Origin: Mogibacterium sp.
GTDB lineage: Bacteria > Bacillota > Clostridia > Peptostreptococcales > Anaerovoracaceae
Direction: 5' to 3'
Assembly: GCA_012840975.1 (NCBI GenBank)
Contig: DUVP01000010.1
Coordinates: forward strand, 40,853 to 104,852
Length of the DNA: 64,000 bases
This document shows positions 43,871-53,613 of the stretch, piece by piece (position 1 is the stretch's first letter; the number at the start of each line of letters is the position of its first letter). A program made the translations under genes and the position numbers. A model generated the notes under the pieces. It saw only the letters and a program-made list of their open reading frames with translations. It ran no database searches and had not been told where the DNA came from.

Positions 43871-44884
43871 ATGGCTAAAATTGGAATTAACGGTTGGGGA
43901 AGGATATCAACATGTGTTATGAGAGCATCTATGCTTTTTGATGATATTGATATCGTTGGTATCAACTGGAGGAATGCGGATAATGATTATGTAGCATATA
44001 TGCTGAAGTATGATTCCGCATTTGGAAGGTTTCCTGGAACAGTAGAAACTTATGATAAGGGTATTGTCGTTAACGGCAAAAAGATACCTGTTTATTTTGA
44101 GGAAAATCCTGCAAATATTCCATGGGTGGAATGCGGGGCTGAATATGTTATCGACGGAACAGGTGCTTTGACAACAACAGAAAAAGCACAACCACATCTT
44201 GATGCGGGTGCAAAAAAAGTAATTATTTCTGCTCCTGCTAAAGACAAAACCACACCGACATTTGTTTACGGTGTAAATCATGAAGAATATAAAAGCGATA
44301 TGAAAGTTGTATCTGCGGCATCATGTACAACCAATTGCCTGGCTCCTGTTTGCAAGGTTCTTAATGACAAATGGGGAATCGTTCAAGGTCTTATGACAAC
44401 AATCCATGCTTCAACAGGAAAACAGAAAACAAACGACGGAAGATCCAACAGCGACTGGAGAGTAGGCAGATCGGTATATAATAATATTATTGCAACCACT
44501 ACAGGAGCGGCAAAGGCTGTCGGACTGGTCCTTCCGGAAATCAACGGGAAATTAACCGGCCTTGCGTTCCGGGTACCGACTATTGATGTTTCTGTTGTAG
44601 ATCTCAATGTTATGCTGAAAGAATCTGCTTCTATTGAAGAAATAAATAAAGCTATGAAAGAAGCTTCCGAGGGTGAACTTAAAGGGGTTCTCGGATATAC
44701 GGATGAACCTGTAGTATCTATTGATTTCCTTGGTAGTCAAGAAGCTTCGGTATACGATGCGGATATGACTATCGAAGTTAATGATAAATTCTTCAAACTC
44801 GTTGCATATTATGATAATGAATTCGGATATACATGTAATATGCTTAGATTGATTGAATATATGGCAAAAGTGGATAATAAATAG
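43871..44884 (+). CDS. gap: Glyceraldehyde-3-phosphate dehydrogenase with unusual cofactor pocket
   Basis: 337 residues from ATG 43871, with GGGAGG just upstream; a longer start at 43856 would swallow that site. The catalytic Cys152 lies in [12 protein letters not shown] and His179 in TTIHAS. Two positions that set NAD specificity differ: the aspartate after the second beta strand (usually VNDL) reads INWR (31-34), and the proline usually in VPTPNVS is isoleucine in VPTIDVS (238). Changes at both sites are characteristic of NADP-accepting GAPDHs, so dual or NADP use is possible. It is followed by a hairpin and pgk. Confidence 0.9.
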   Translation: MAKIGINGWGRISTCVMRASMLFDDIDIVGINWRNADNDYVAYMLKYDSAFGRFPGTVETYDKGIVVNGKKIPVYFEENPANIPWVECGAEYVIDGTGALTTTEKAQPHLDAGAKKVIISAPAKDKTTPTFVYGVNHEEYKSDMKVVSAASCTTNCLAPVCKVLNDKWGIVQGLMTTIHASTGKQKTNDGRSNSDWRVGRSVYNNIIATTTGAAKAVGLVLPEINGKLTGLAFRVPTIDVSVVDLNVMLKESASIEEINKAMKEASEGELKGVLGYTDEPVVSIDFLGSQEASVYDADMTIEVNDKFFKLVAYYDNEFGYTCNMLRLIEYMAKVDNK

Positions 44885-44903
44885 AAAACGTGATTTTATA
44901 TAA

Positions 44904-44933
44904 GTGCCGTGCATTCATGTGCGGCACATTTTT
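44904..44933 (+). terminator. Hairpin between gap and pgk
   Basis: GTGCCG (44904-44909) and CGGCAC (44922-44927), with further pairing inside, followed by ATTTTT. It looks like a terminator or an RNA-stability element that lets gap be expressed above pgk. Confidence 0.75.
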
Positions 44934-44953
44934 ATGAGAGGAAAAGATTAGAT

Positions 44954-46138
44954 ATGAAAAAAACAGTAAAAGACATTAATTGGTCAGGAAAAACTGCTGT
45001 TATGAGATGCGATTTCAATGTGCCCCTCAAAGAAGGATTAATAACTGATGATACAAGAATCAGGGCAGCTATTCCTACAATAAAGTATCTTATAGAAGAG
45101 GGGGCGAAGATTGTAATCATGTCTCATTTGGGAAGGCCTAAAGGAAAACCTGTTCCTGAAATGAGCCTTGCACCTGTTGCAGGAAAATTAAGTGAATATA
45201 TTTTTAAAGATATTAAATTTGTTCAATCGGATGTGGTAGTTGATAAAAAAGTTAAAGAGGCAGCTGAATCTCTTGCTTCAGGTGATGTTATGCTGATCGA
45301 AAATGTAAGATTCCGTCCTGAAGAAGAAAAAAATGATCCTGATTTCGCAAAAGAACTCTCTGATCTTGGAGACATTTTTGTTCAGGAAGCTTTCGGTACG
45401 GCTCATCGTGCACATGCATCTACAACAGGGATTGCAAATTATATTCCGGCAGTTTCAGGTTTTCTTATCGATAAAGAGCTACAGTTTCTCGGAAAAGCTT
45501 TGGATTCTCCTGAAAGACCTTTTGCAGCAATTATGGGCGGCGCAAAAGTTGCAGATAAAATTCCTGTAATTACAAATCTGCTAGATAAAGTGGATATAAT
45601 TATTATTGGTGGAGGAATGCTCTTTACATTTTTAAAAGTTCAAGGCTATTCAATAGGTAAATCTCTTCTTGATGAGGAAGGACTTGAACTTGCGAAAGAC
45701 ATACTGAAAAAGGCAGAAGAAAAAGGAGTTAAGTTCCTTTTACCTGTTGATGTTGTTTGTGCCGATGAATTTTCTAACGATTCTCCTTTTGATACTTACA
45801 GTATTGATTCTATCCCTGATGACAGGATGGGATTAGATATCGGAATTAAGTCTATTGAAATATTCACAGACTCTCTCAAAACATCAAAAACCGTCCTTTG
45901 GAACGGTCCTATGGGAGTATTCGAGATGAGTAATTTTGCTAACGGTACAAAAGCAATAGCAGAATGTCTCGCCGGTCTTGATGCAATTACAATTGTAGGC
46001 GGAGGGGATAGTGCGGCAGCAGTCAAGAAATTCGGATTTGATGATAGAATGACACATATAAGTACAGGTGGTGGAGCAAGTCTTGAATTTCTCGAGGGAA
46101 AGACTCTGCCGGGAATTGCAATTATTGAAACAGTATAA
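44954..46138 (+). CDS. pgk: Phosphoglycerate kinase
   Basis: 394 residues from ATG 44954 (AGAGGAAAAG upstream); the longer open frame to 44909 runs through the gap-pgk hairpin. Family motifs are RCDFNVPL near 21, SHLGRPKG near 58, GGAKVADKIPVI near 198, and GGGDSAAAVKKFG near 356. It transfers phosphate from 1,3-bisphosphoglycerate to ADP. tpiA follows after 34 bases. Confidence 0.95.
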   Translation: MKKTVKDINWSGKTAVMRCDFNVPLKEGLITDDTRIRAAIPTIKYLIEEGAKIVIMSHLGRPKGKPVPEMSLAPVAGKLSEYIFKDIKFVQSDVVVDKKVKEAAESLASGDVMLIENVRFRPEEEKNDPDFAKELSDLGDIFVQEAFGTAHRAHASTTGIANYIPAVSGFLIDKELQFLGKALDSPERPFAAIMGGAKVADKIPVITNLLDKVDIIIIGGGMLFTFLKVQGYSIGKSLLDEEGLELAKDILKKAEEKGVKFLLPVDVVCADEFSNDSPFDTYSIDSIPDDRMGLDIGIKSIEIFTDSLKTSKTVLWNGPMGVFEMSNFANGTKAIAECLAGLDAITIVGGGDSAAAVKKFGFDDRMTHISTGGGASLEFLEGKTLPGIAIIETV

Positions 46139-46172
46139 CAGGATAGTAGAGTAAAAGAATTGAGGAAAAATT

Positions 46173-46934
46173 ATGAAAAATTTTTTGATAGCCGGAAACT
46201 GGAAGATGAATAAGACGGCGAAAGAAGCTGTGGAATTTGCTAAAGCATTAAAGGCTATGAAACTTGAAAATGAAAAAGATGTAGCTATACTTGTACCATT
46301 TACCCATCTTTTTTCTATTGCTGATGCATTGGACGGAAGCAGTATTAGATTTGGAGCACAAAATGTTCATTACGAAGATTCAGGGGCATATACCGGAGAG
46401 ATTTCTGTTAAAATGCTTAAAGAAACAGGAGTAGATTATTGTATAGTAGGACACTCCGAAAGACGAGAGTATTTTAATGAAACCGATGAGACAGTGAATC
46501 TTAAGCTTAAGAAGTTGATATCAAGCGGAATAACACCTATTTTATGCGTCGGTGAATCTCTTGAGACCAGAGAAGAAAATCTGCAGACTGAATTTGTTGA
46601 AAGTCAAATTATCAAAGCTTTTGATGGAATAGATAGAGTAGATGTTAACAAAATTGTAATAGCATATGAACCTATTTGGGCGATAGGAACAGGAAAGACA
46701 GCAACACCTGAAGAAGCTGAGGAAATGTGCCGGTTTATTAGAGAGATTATTCAGGAAATATATAACGACAGTGTTATTTCCGAACAAATCATGGTTCTAT
46801 ACGGTGGAAGCATGAAGCCGGATAATGCCGAAGATCTTCTGAATAAGCCTAATATTAACGGAGGCCTCATCGGAGGAGCAAGTCTCAAGTTGGAAGATCT
46901 GGCTACTATAGCAGAAATTGCATCTAAAATATAG
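46173..46934 (+). CDS. tpiA: Triosephosphate isomerase
   Basis: 253 residues. Active-site residues are in GNWKMNKT (Lys11), the electrophilic His in VGHSERREYF near 97, and the catalytic Glu in AYEPIWAIGTG near 167; the phosphate-gripping GGS occurs near 211. It interconverts dihydroxyacetone phosphate, which also feeds the GpsA domain of the fusion at 36862, and glyceraldehyde 3-phosphate. Confidence 0.95.
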   Translation: MKNFLIAGNWKMNKTAKEAVEFAKALKAMKLENEKDVAILVPFTHLFSIADALDGSSIRFGAQNVHYEDSGAYTGEISVKMLKETGVDYCIVGHSERREYFNETDETVNLKLKKLISSGITPILCVGESLETREENLQTEFVESQIIKAFDGIDRVDVNKIVIAYEPIWAIGTGKTATPEEAEEMCRFIREIIQEIYNDSVISEQIMVLYGGSMKPDNAEDLLNKPNINGGLIGGASLKLEDLATIAEIASKI

Positions 46935-46971
46935 ATTATTAGCTTAGATCAAAATAAAAACCATTGAAAAA

Positions 46972-47000
46972 TTGACACATTTTTTTCTGAATGCTATAGT
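46972..47000 (+). promoter_or_regulatory. Strong consensus promoter before secG
   Basis: TTGACA (46972-46977), exactly 17 bp, then TATAGT (46995-47000) preceded by TGC (extended -10). It is the best sigma-70 match in the window. It drives secG and probably the pyrophosphatase-like gene independently of the glycolytic genes. Confidence 0.8.
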
Positions 47001-47060
47001 TAATTGTTACATTATAGATATTAATGTTGTATAAAGATAAATAAAGTTCAGGAGGAAAAA

Positions 47061-47294
47061 ATGCGTACAGCTTTAATGGTTACTATTTTAATTGCAAGTA
47101 TCGTCCTGATTGCAAGTATTTTGCTGCAGTCAAGTAATAGCGATGGAATGTCAGGTTCTATAGCGGGAGGTGCTGAACAGCTTTTTGGAAAAAAGAAAAG
47201 CAGGGGATATGATGCTATTCTTTCAAAAATAACAACTGTATGTGCTGTAATTTATATAGTTGTTGCTTTGGTGATTGTTGCAATATTCAATTAA
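47061..47294 (+). CDS. secG: Protein translocase subunit SecG
   Basis: 77 residues: a hydrophobic helix (5-25), the conserved loop LLQSSNSDGMSGSIAGGAEQLFG (about 22-44 as a region), KKKSRGYD, and a second helix (about 53-75). This is the classic SecG hairpin that assists SecYE. AGGAGG precedes the ATG. The usual Firmicute neighbours rnr and smpB do not follow. Confidence 0.93.
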   Translation: MRTALMVTILIASIVLIASILLQSSNSDGMSGSIAGGAEQLFGKKKSRGYDAILSKITTVCAVIYIVVALVIVAIFN

Positions 47295-47324
47295 AGCAAT
47301 AATCTTTTTACAGAGGTTTATTTA

Positions 47325-49130
47325 ATGATAAAAATCATAATTTTAGTATGTTCAATTATATCTATCCTATTTGCACTAATGTTGTCATCATGGATACAGA
47401 AAAAAAGCACTAATGATAACAAGGCTATAAAAACATTTTATAATCAGATGCAAGAAAGGTCCGCACAATTTATTAAAGCGGAATATATTGCACTATCTGT
47501 AGGCTCCATACCTGTTCTTATTCTGCTGACATTCTATTCCGGTTGGGTGGGGTCGCTTCCTTTTGCTATTGCTATTGCTCTTTCCTTTCCTGTAATAATG
47601 CTTGGAGTTTCCGTATCTAACAAAGCATCTTTCAAGGCTTTTTTGAAATTATCGGAAGGAGACTTTCCGGGTCTTCTCAGGACTTCCTTTAGAGCGGGAA
47701 CCGTAGTGGGTTTTTGTGTTTCAGGATGTGGGCTGATTCCAATATCCGCAATGTTCTTATTCCTAAAATATGATTTTATTAATAGATATATCCTTACCTT
47801 TGCTTCCGGAGCTGTTTTCGTTTCATTATTTATAGCTGTAAGCGGAAAAACTTATTCGAAAGCATTTAATTTATTATCTGCCGACAAAATGTATGATCAT
47901 ACAGGATCGATTGCCGGTGCCGGTGCGGATTACTATGCAGCTTTTGTATGTTCACTCGTTTCAGCGATATCTCTCTCAGATGTTGCTGTAAATACAGGAG
48001 GTGTAACATCTACATTTACAGCAAGAGCTGCTTCTATATTTCCTGTAGCTGTAGCTGCTACGGGTATTATAGCGTCTTTGATAGGATCTCTATTCTATAG
48101 AGGAAGAAACAAGAAAAACAACGCAAGAGATATCAGTCTTGTCAATATAGTCAGCGGAATATTTACCGTTGCAGGAGCTCTTTATCTTAGTGACAATCTG
48201 ATGCAGTCATATAGATATGCTTTTGCTGTATCTTCAGGTATTATTGCAGGAATATTATCCGGAATCATCACAGAGCAATTTGCATACGATAATAATAAAT
48301 TTAAAAAAACATACTCACAACTTAAAGAATCTAAAGAAAATGTAGGCCTTATACGAGGACTTATACTTGGCGGGTATTCAACAATCATTATGACTATTGT
48401 TGTGTGTACAGCTCTGGTTATTGCGTATAATTATGCGAATATTTATGGAATAGCTCTTGCCGCTGTCGGGTTTTTATCAATATCGGGAACGGTTTGCTCT
48501 TCTGAAATATACTCCGGTATTATATCCAACGTATCAATGATTCTGAATCCTTTTGAAAATGAAGATAATGAACAATCTGTCGGAATTGTTCTTAAACAAG
48601 CTGAATCAAAATTATCCGCTGTAAGCAGAGGTTATTCACAACTGGCAATGACTCTTACCGGTATATCAATGTTTTTCCTATTTATATTTATAACAGACAA
48701 ACTCACAATTGATTTCGTAAGTCAGATTGTAATGGTTGGAATTTTTGCAGGTTCAATTCTGACATTTTTCTATAATTCAATTCTCGCAAATTCTGTTCTC
48801 AGGATTGCAAACTATGATATATCGAAATCCGATAATGAAGATTATTATGACAGAATAACAGTTTCAATTAGAGGCATGATTATAATAATGCTCTTTTCAA
48901 CTATTCTGCCGATAGTAATAGGGATATTAATAAATATTAAATTCCTTATAGGCTCTCTTTTCGGAATGCTTTTAACCGGGTTTTTACTAAATATTTTTCT
49001 AGGGAATTCCGGGATAAATTTCAAATACGTGTCAGGGATATCATTGAATACCATAATAAATGCTATTCTCATTGTTGCTTTGACTTTTTCATCGTTTCTT
49101 ATTAGTTTTAACGGATATTTTTTGAGATAA
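47325..49130 (+). CDS. Membrane pyrophosphatase (HppA) homologue lacking the catalytic motifs
   Basis: 601 residues, about 15-16 membrane helices, the size and helix layout of H+/Na+-translocating membrane pyrophosphatases. Homology is seen in MQERSAQFIKAEYIALSVG (42-60) near the N-terminus, FRAGTVVGFCVSGCGL (122-137), AGAGADYY (197-204), and the C-terminal pattern SLFGMLLTGFLLNIFLGNSG (544-563). The catalytic region normally rich in Asp/Glu ([20 protein letters not shown], then DNVGDxxG) is here SGKTYSKAFNLLSADKMYDHTGS (about 173-195) and ~20 residues shorter. The DALDAVGNTT region is QAESKLSAVSRG (425-436) and the GGAWDNAKK end is NSGINFKYVS. So metal/pyrophosphate ligands appear lost; a non-hydrolytic role is inferred. 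It follows secG by 30 bases. Confidence 0.8.
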   Translation: MIKIIILVCSIISILFALMLSSWIQKKSTNDNKAIKTFYNQMQERSAQFIKAEYIALSVGSIPVLILLTFYSGWVGSLPFAIAIALSFPVIMLGVSVSNKASFKAFLKLSEGDFPGLLRTSFRAGTVVGFCVSGCGLIPISAMFLFLKYDFINRYILTFASGAVFVSLFIAVSGKTYSKAFNLLSADKMYDHTGSIAGAGADYYAAFVCSLVSAISLSDVAVNTGGVTSTFTARAASIFPVAVAATGIIASLIGSLFYRGRNKKNNARDISLVNIVSGIFTVAGALYLSDNLMQSYRYAFAVSSGIIAGILSGIITEQFAYDNNKFKKTYSQLKESKENVGLIRGLILGGYSTIIMTIVVCTALVIAYNYANIYGIALAAVGFLSISGTVCSSEIYSGIISNVSMILNPFENEDNEQSVGIVLKQAESKLSAVSRGYSQLAMTLTGISMFFLFIFITDKLTIDFVSQIVMVGIFAGSILTFFYNSILANSVLRIANYDISKSDNEDYYDRITVSIRGMIIIMLFSTILPIVIGILINIKFLIGSLFGMLLTGFLLNIFLGNSGINFKYVSGISLNTIINAILIVALTFSSFLISFNGYFLR

Positions 49131-49174
49131 ATTAAAATAAATTTAAAGTCTTTGCCAAAACAACTAAATGTATA

Positions 49175-49200
49175 CGGCTCATACCAGAGCCGCTTTTTTA
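49175..49200 (+). terminator. Terminator of the secG/pyrophosphatase-like transcript
   Basis: CGGCTC (49175-49180) and GAGCCG (49187-49192) with loop ATACCA, followed by CTTTTTTA: a textbook rho-independent terminator. Confidence 0.88.
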
Positions 49201-49227
49201 TAAGACAGTGTTAATTGAATAAAAATC

Positions 49228-49257
49228 TTGTTATTATATGTTGTTGAGTGATATGAT
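49228..49257 (+). promoter_or_regulatory. Promoter of pheST
   Basis: TTGTTA (49228-49233), 18-bp spacer, and TATGAT (49252-49257) with TG at 49249-49250 (extended -10). The short leader leaves no room for a T-box. Confidence 0.55.
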
Positions 49258-49294
49258 AAATAATCTGAAATTTCAAATGTACGGAGGACATAAG

Positions 49295-50332
49295 ATGTTA
49301 GAAAAACTTGACCAAATTTGCCAATCAGGTTTAGACAGTATTTCAAATGCAGATAATTTAAATAATCTTGAGGCGGTAAGAAAAGATATTACAGGTAAAA
49401 AAAGCTCTCTTCAAGAAGTTCTTAAGAGCCTTGGAAGCCTTGAACCGGATTTAAGAAAAAGCGTTGGAATGAAAGCAAATGAAATCAAAAATATTTTTGC
49501 TGACAAAATCAAGGAAAGGGAAACCGAGATTGTTAAAACGGCATCTTTTATTGATGGAGAGATCGACCTTACTCTACCCGGTATTGAAGTAAGTGAAGGA
49601 AGTTTACACCCCATAACACAGATGTCATATGATCTTAATGATGCTTTTAGATCCCTCGGATTTGAAATATATAGTGAAGATGATATAAGCAGTGAAAAGT
49701 TCGCTTTTGACAGTCTGAATTTTCCTGTTGACCATCCTGCCAGACAATCCATGGATACATATTGGATTGATGGTACTGAAAATAAAAGCGGGACAGAAAG
49801 ACTTTGTCTAAGACCTCACTTAACCGGAGGCTCGGTAAGGTATTTGTTAGAGCATGGCGCTCCTGCAAGATTTGTCTATCCCGGTAGAGTTTATAGAAAT
49901 GAAAGTACGGATGCCAGACACGAAAGAGCCTTTTTCCAATATGAAGCTCTTATTGTAGACAAGGATATATCCTTTAGTTCGGGCAGGGTTATGATAGAGG
50001 CTATACTTGAAAAGGTGTTCGGACGAAAAGTTAAAACAAGGATGAGAGAGGGCTTTTTTCCGTTTACTGAGCCGGGATACGAAATTGATATGGAATGCCT
50101 TGTATGCGGTGGAACAGGTTGTAAGGTATGCAATCAGACCGGATGGATAGAAGTTATGCCCGGTGGAGTTATTCATCCTAACGTTCTCAAATCAGCAAAT
50201 CTCGATCCGGAAATCTGGACAGGATTCTATACTAATATAGGGCTTGACCGCCTTGTAATGATGAGATATGAAATCGACGATGTAAGACTTTTCCACAGTG
50301 GAGACCTTAGGTTTTTTAAACAATTTAAGTAG
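49295..50332 (+). CDS. pheS: Phenylalanyl-tRNA synthetase alpha subunit
   Basis: 345 residues from ATG 49295, with GGAGG seven bases upstream; the frame is open to 49238, but that would include the promoter. An N-terminal coiled coil (1-85) is followed by the class II catalytic core: HPITQMSYDLNDAF near 110, RPHLTGGSVRYLL near 190, VYRNESTDARHERAFFQ near 213 (motif 2), and GLDRLVMMRYEIDDVR near 315 (motif 3). A four-cysteine metal-like cluster is present, CLVCGGTGCKVC, near 270. It partners with PheT. Confidence 0.94.
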   Translation: MLEKLDQICQSGLDSISNADNLNNLEAVRKDITGKKSSLQEVLKSLGSLEPDLRKSVGMKANEIKNIFADKIKERETEIVKTASFIDGEIDLTLPGIEVSEGSLHPITQMSYDLNDAFRSLGFEIYSEDDISSEKFAFDSLNFPVDHPARQSMDTYWIDGTENKSGTERLCLRPHLTGGSVRYLLEHGAPARFVYPGRVYRNESTDARHERAFFQYEALIVDKDISFSSGRVMIEAILEKVFGRKVKTRMREGFFPFTEPGYEIDMECLVCGGTGCKVCNQTGWIEVMPGGVIHPNVLKSANLDPEIWTGFYTNIGLDRLVMMRYEIDDVRLFHSGDLRFFKQFK

Positions 50333-50343
50333 GGAGTGAATTT

Positions 50344-52764
50344 ATGAAGATATCATTTAATTTATTAAAAAAATATATAGATTTACCAGACAATCTTACT
50401 CCGGAGCAGATAGCTTATGACCTTACAATGAGAACAGTTGAGGTGGAAGATGTTATTAATACTGCAGACAAGTTCAGGAATATTGTGGTAGGGGAAATAA
50501 AAGAAGTGCGTAAACATCCAAATGCTGATGCTTTAACGATTTGCATGGTGGACTGCGGCCTTGATGAAATCAAACAAATTGTCTGCGGAGGAACTAATCT
50601 CTATGAAGGACATAAAGTTTGTGTTTCAATGCCGGGCGCTAATGTTGTATGGCATGGCGAAGGAGAGCCTGTCCCTATCAAAGAAACTAAGCTAAGAGGT
50701 GAAAAATCCTTTGGGATGATTTGTGCCGCTGCTGAAGTTTATTTAAACGATTACTATGGGGATCCTGATGAGAGAAAAATCGTAGACTTTACCGAAGCAG
50801 GGACTATTTGCGAAGTAGGTCAGAATGTCTCTGAGCTGATTGGTATGGACGATACTATACTCGAAATAGATAACAAGTCACTGAGCAACAGACCGGATTT
50901 GTGGGGACATTACGGCATAGCACGCGAGCTTGCAGCAATATATAAGCTGCCTTTCAAAGAAGCTCCTGATGATCTTCCAAAAGGTTTACCTGAATATCCT
51001 GTACAAATCGATGCTCCTGATCAGTGTCACAGATATTCGGCTACCAAGATAGAAAATGTCTATGTTAAGGAATCTCCTGATTGGATGAAGTCCCTTATAA
51101 CTAATTCAGGTATGCGCCCTATCAATGCAATTGTGGATATAACAAATTATGTAATGCTTGCAACCGGACAGCCTATGCACGCATTCGACAGTTCACATGT
51201 TGAAGGAAATAAAATCATTGTAAGAAGTGCTGAAGAAGGTGAAACTCTTTTGCTACTCGATGATATGGATTTAAATCTTACAAAAGGTGATCTGGTTATA
51301 TGTGATACTGTTGAGCCTATGGGACTTGCAGGAATCAAGGGGGGCAAAAAGGATTCTGTTTTAAGCGATACTACGGATATAATTCTTGAAGTTGCCAGTT
51401 TTGCTGCAACAGGAATAAGAAAAACTACGAAAAGATTTAATGAGAAGACGGATTCATCTATCAGATATGAGAAGGGTATAGATACCCAAAGAGTAGATCT
51501 GGGAGTTTCTCTTGCCTGCACTTTGTTTAAAGAGATATATCCTGAATGTAAAATTACGGCATTTGGGGAAGACTATCCTTATAAAACTAAAAAAAATAAG
51601 ATAGATATAACACAGGATTTTCTTGATGTAAGGCTTGGAACTTCAATCTCAACAAAAGATATCGAGGATATACTTACCAGACTGGGGTATCTGGTTGATT
51701 ATAACGATGGTACATACCATTGTACTGCTCCTACCTGGAGATCTACCGGTGATGTAACGATTAAGGACGATATTCTTGGTGATATTGCAAGACTTATCGG
51801 ATATGAGTACTTTAAAGCAAAGCCTCTTCCTGTTAATTTTGAGCATGCAGTAAATCAATCCCATTACGATTTTATAAGGAGTGTTAAAGAATATCTTTCC
51901 TTCAGATGTGGGTTTTATGAAGTATTTACCTATCCGTGGGTGGAAGACAGGTTTATCAAAGCTGCAAAAATGGATTTTGAAAATGCAGTTAAACTTGCTA
52001 CACCTCCATCACCTGAAACATCGTATTTGAGAACATCTCTTATTCCTGGAATGCTGGACATTATCGATAAAAACTCCCATTATTTTGATAAATTCAGCAT
52101 ATTTGAAGTTGCACAGGTATTTGAAAAAGGTGAATATAAGCCTTCAATCAAAGATGAATCTCTTCCTGTTCACAGAAACCTGCTCACAGGTATCATTGCA
52201 GGAGAAGAAGTTAAAGAAATATTTTTTAAAGTCAAAGGTATAATAGAAGCACTTCCTGTATACTGTCAGTGTGAACCTTTGGAGTTTTACTCAGAGACGC
52301 AGCCTTTATGGTCTGACAGTAAGGTATGGCTCAATATATCTTCAGAAGGGAAAAGAGTAGGTGATATAGGTCTTATTTCACTTGGAACGCTTAATGACTC
52401 CGGTATAAAAAACATCAAAGCTGCCGCTTTTGAACTGGATATGGATATTCTTAAGCCTTATCCTTCCAGAACGAATAAATTTAAGCATTTGCCTCAGTAT
52501 CCTTTGGTTGAACAGGACCTTTCGATTGTTGTTGATGAAACAATCACATGGAGTCAGATAAGAGAATCTCTTAAATACATGGTTAAGGAGCTCAAGTTTG
52601 TCGAGGAATACAGAGGAGAGCAAATTCCGGAAGGAAAGAAGTCCGTTATGCTCAGCCTGAAAATAGGAAATGACGACTCAACAATGACTTCTAAGCAAAT
52701 TGAAAAGAAAATGAACGGAATCATTAAGATACTTAAAAATAAATGTCGTGCTGAATTAAGATGA
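50344..52764 (+). CDS. pheT: Phenylalanyl-tRNA synthetase beta subunit
   Basis: 806 residues, full length. Domains in order: B1 and an EMAP/tRNA-binding fold with NIVVGEIKEVRKHPNAD near 45-61; the B3/B4 editing region near 200-400 (RPDLWGHYGIARELAAIY, INAIVDITNYVMLATGQP); B5; a catalytic-like domain near 490-680; and a C-terminal anticodon-binding FDX domain (FPQYP-like LPQYPLVEQDLSIVVD). The gene starts 11 bases after pheS. Confidence 0.95.
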   Translation: MKISFNLLKKYIDLPDNLTPEQIAYDLTMRTVEVEDVINTADKFRNIVVGEIKEVRKHPNADALTICMVDCGLDEIKQIVCGGTNLYEGHKVCVSMPGANVVWHGEGEPVPIKETKLRGEKSFGMICAAAEVYLNDYYGDPDERKIVDFTEAGTICEVGQNVSELIGMDDTILEIDNKSLSNRPDLWGHYGIARELAAIYKLPFKEAPDDLPKGLPEYPVQIDAPDQCHRYSATKIENVYVKESPDWMKSLITNSGMRPINAIVDITNYVMLATGQPMHAFDSSHVEGNKIIVRSAEEGETLLLLDDMDLNLTKGDLVICDTVEPMGLAGIKGGKKDSVLSDTTDIILEVASFAATGIRKTTKRFNEKTDSSIRYEKGIDTQRVDLGVSLACTLFKEIYPECKITAFGEDYPYKTKKNKIDITQDFLDVRLGTSISTKDIEDILTRLGYLVDYNDGTYHCTAPTWRSTGDVTIKDDILGDIARLIGYEYFKAKPLPVNFEHAVNQSHYDFIRSVKEYLSFRCGFYEVFTYPWVEDRFIKAAKMDFENAVKLATPPSPETSYLRTSLIPGMLDIIDKNSHYFDKFSIFEVAQVFEKGEYKPSIKDESLPVHRNLLTGIIAGEEVKEIFFKVKGIIEALPVYCQCEPLEFYSETQPLWSDSKVWLNISSEGKRVGDIGLISLGTLNDSGIKNIKAAAFELDMDILKPYPSRTNKFKHLPQYPLVEQDLSIVVDETITWSQIRESLKYMVKELKFVEEYRGEQIPEGKKSVMLSLKIGNDDSTMTSKQIEKKMNGIIKILKNKCRAELR

Positions 52765-52780
52765 TATAGGAGAGTTTTAG

Positions 52781-53605
52781 ATGCCGGAATTTGATAATAA
52801 CAGATATATTGTTACAGAAAATCCCAAGGTTATAATTCAAAAATGCCGAAACCATTCAAAAGAAACTCTGAAAAGCTTTCTGATAGGTTCATGCATTATA
52901 TTTATTATAATGAACTGGATACCTGAGATTCTTGGAATGTTTTTTACAAAATCATATGTTGAGGTACTTTCACAATTTGTATATATAGACCCTCAGCTTA
53001 TAATTAAATTGCCTCAGATTCCTGTGATTCTATACTTCTATGCACTTTTGTTTAATGGTGTATTAAAGTTGGGAGAAGCTCTATATACTTTGACATATAT
53101 TAGAAATAAGAGGGTAGAATATGTTGCAATAGCAGAAGGATTTAAGTTCTATTTTAAAGCCTTAGGAGTCTATATCGCCCAGTTATTCATAATCAGTATA
53201 TGGTCAATATTGTTCATAATACCCGGAATAATCGCAGCAATAAACTTTTCTCAAGCATTTTATATTTTAGCTGACGATCCGAAGAAGGGAGTTTTCAGAG
53301 TTCTTTTTGAGAGCAAGTTTATGATGATGGGGAACAGAATGAATTATTTTTTACTTTTGATTAATTATCTTCCTTATCTTCTCATAGGATATTTGCCATC
53401 AATTGTTCTTTCATGGATACCGGGCTTGAATTTTTCCAATCCTATAACAGTAATGATGTTTCTTATATCTGCAATACCTTTGTATGCTGCAAGAGGTTAC
53501 CTTGCAATGGGGAGAGGGGTATATTATGAGTTGTTAAAAGAGAAAGGTTTTGAGAATTTCAGATATAGCGGTCAGGAAGCATTCAGAGAGGATAAAACAA
53601 TATAG
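52781..53605 (+). CDS. DUF975-family membrane protein
   Basis: 274 residues with about six membrane helices. The pattern LIGSCIIFIIMNWIPEIL near 36-53 and, centrally, WSILFIIPGIIAAINFSQAFYILADDPKKG near 141-170 as a region is typical of DUF975 proteins, which I know only as conserved Firmicute membrane proteins. AGGAGAG lies ahead of the ATG, 17 bases after pheT, so it is probably cotranscribed with pheST. It is convergent with the rluD-like gene, with eight bases between. Function unknown. Confidence 0.75.
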   Translation: MPEFDNNRYIVTENPKVIIQKCRNHSKETLKSFLIGSCIIFIIMNWIPEILGMFFTKSYVEVLSQFVYIDPQLIIKLPQIPVILYFYALLFNGVLKLGEALYTLTYIRNKRVEYVAIAEGFKFYFKALGVYIAQLFIISIWSILFIIPGIIAAINFSQAFYILADDPKKGVFRVLFESKFMMMGNRMNYFLLLINYLPYLLIGYLPSIVLSWIPGLNFSNPITVMMFLISAIPLYAARGYLAMGRGVYYELLKEKGFENFRYSGQEAFREDKTI

Positions 53606-53613
53606 GACATTTG

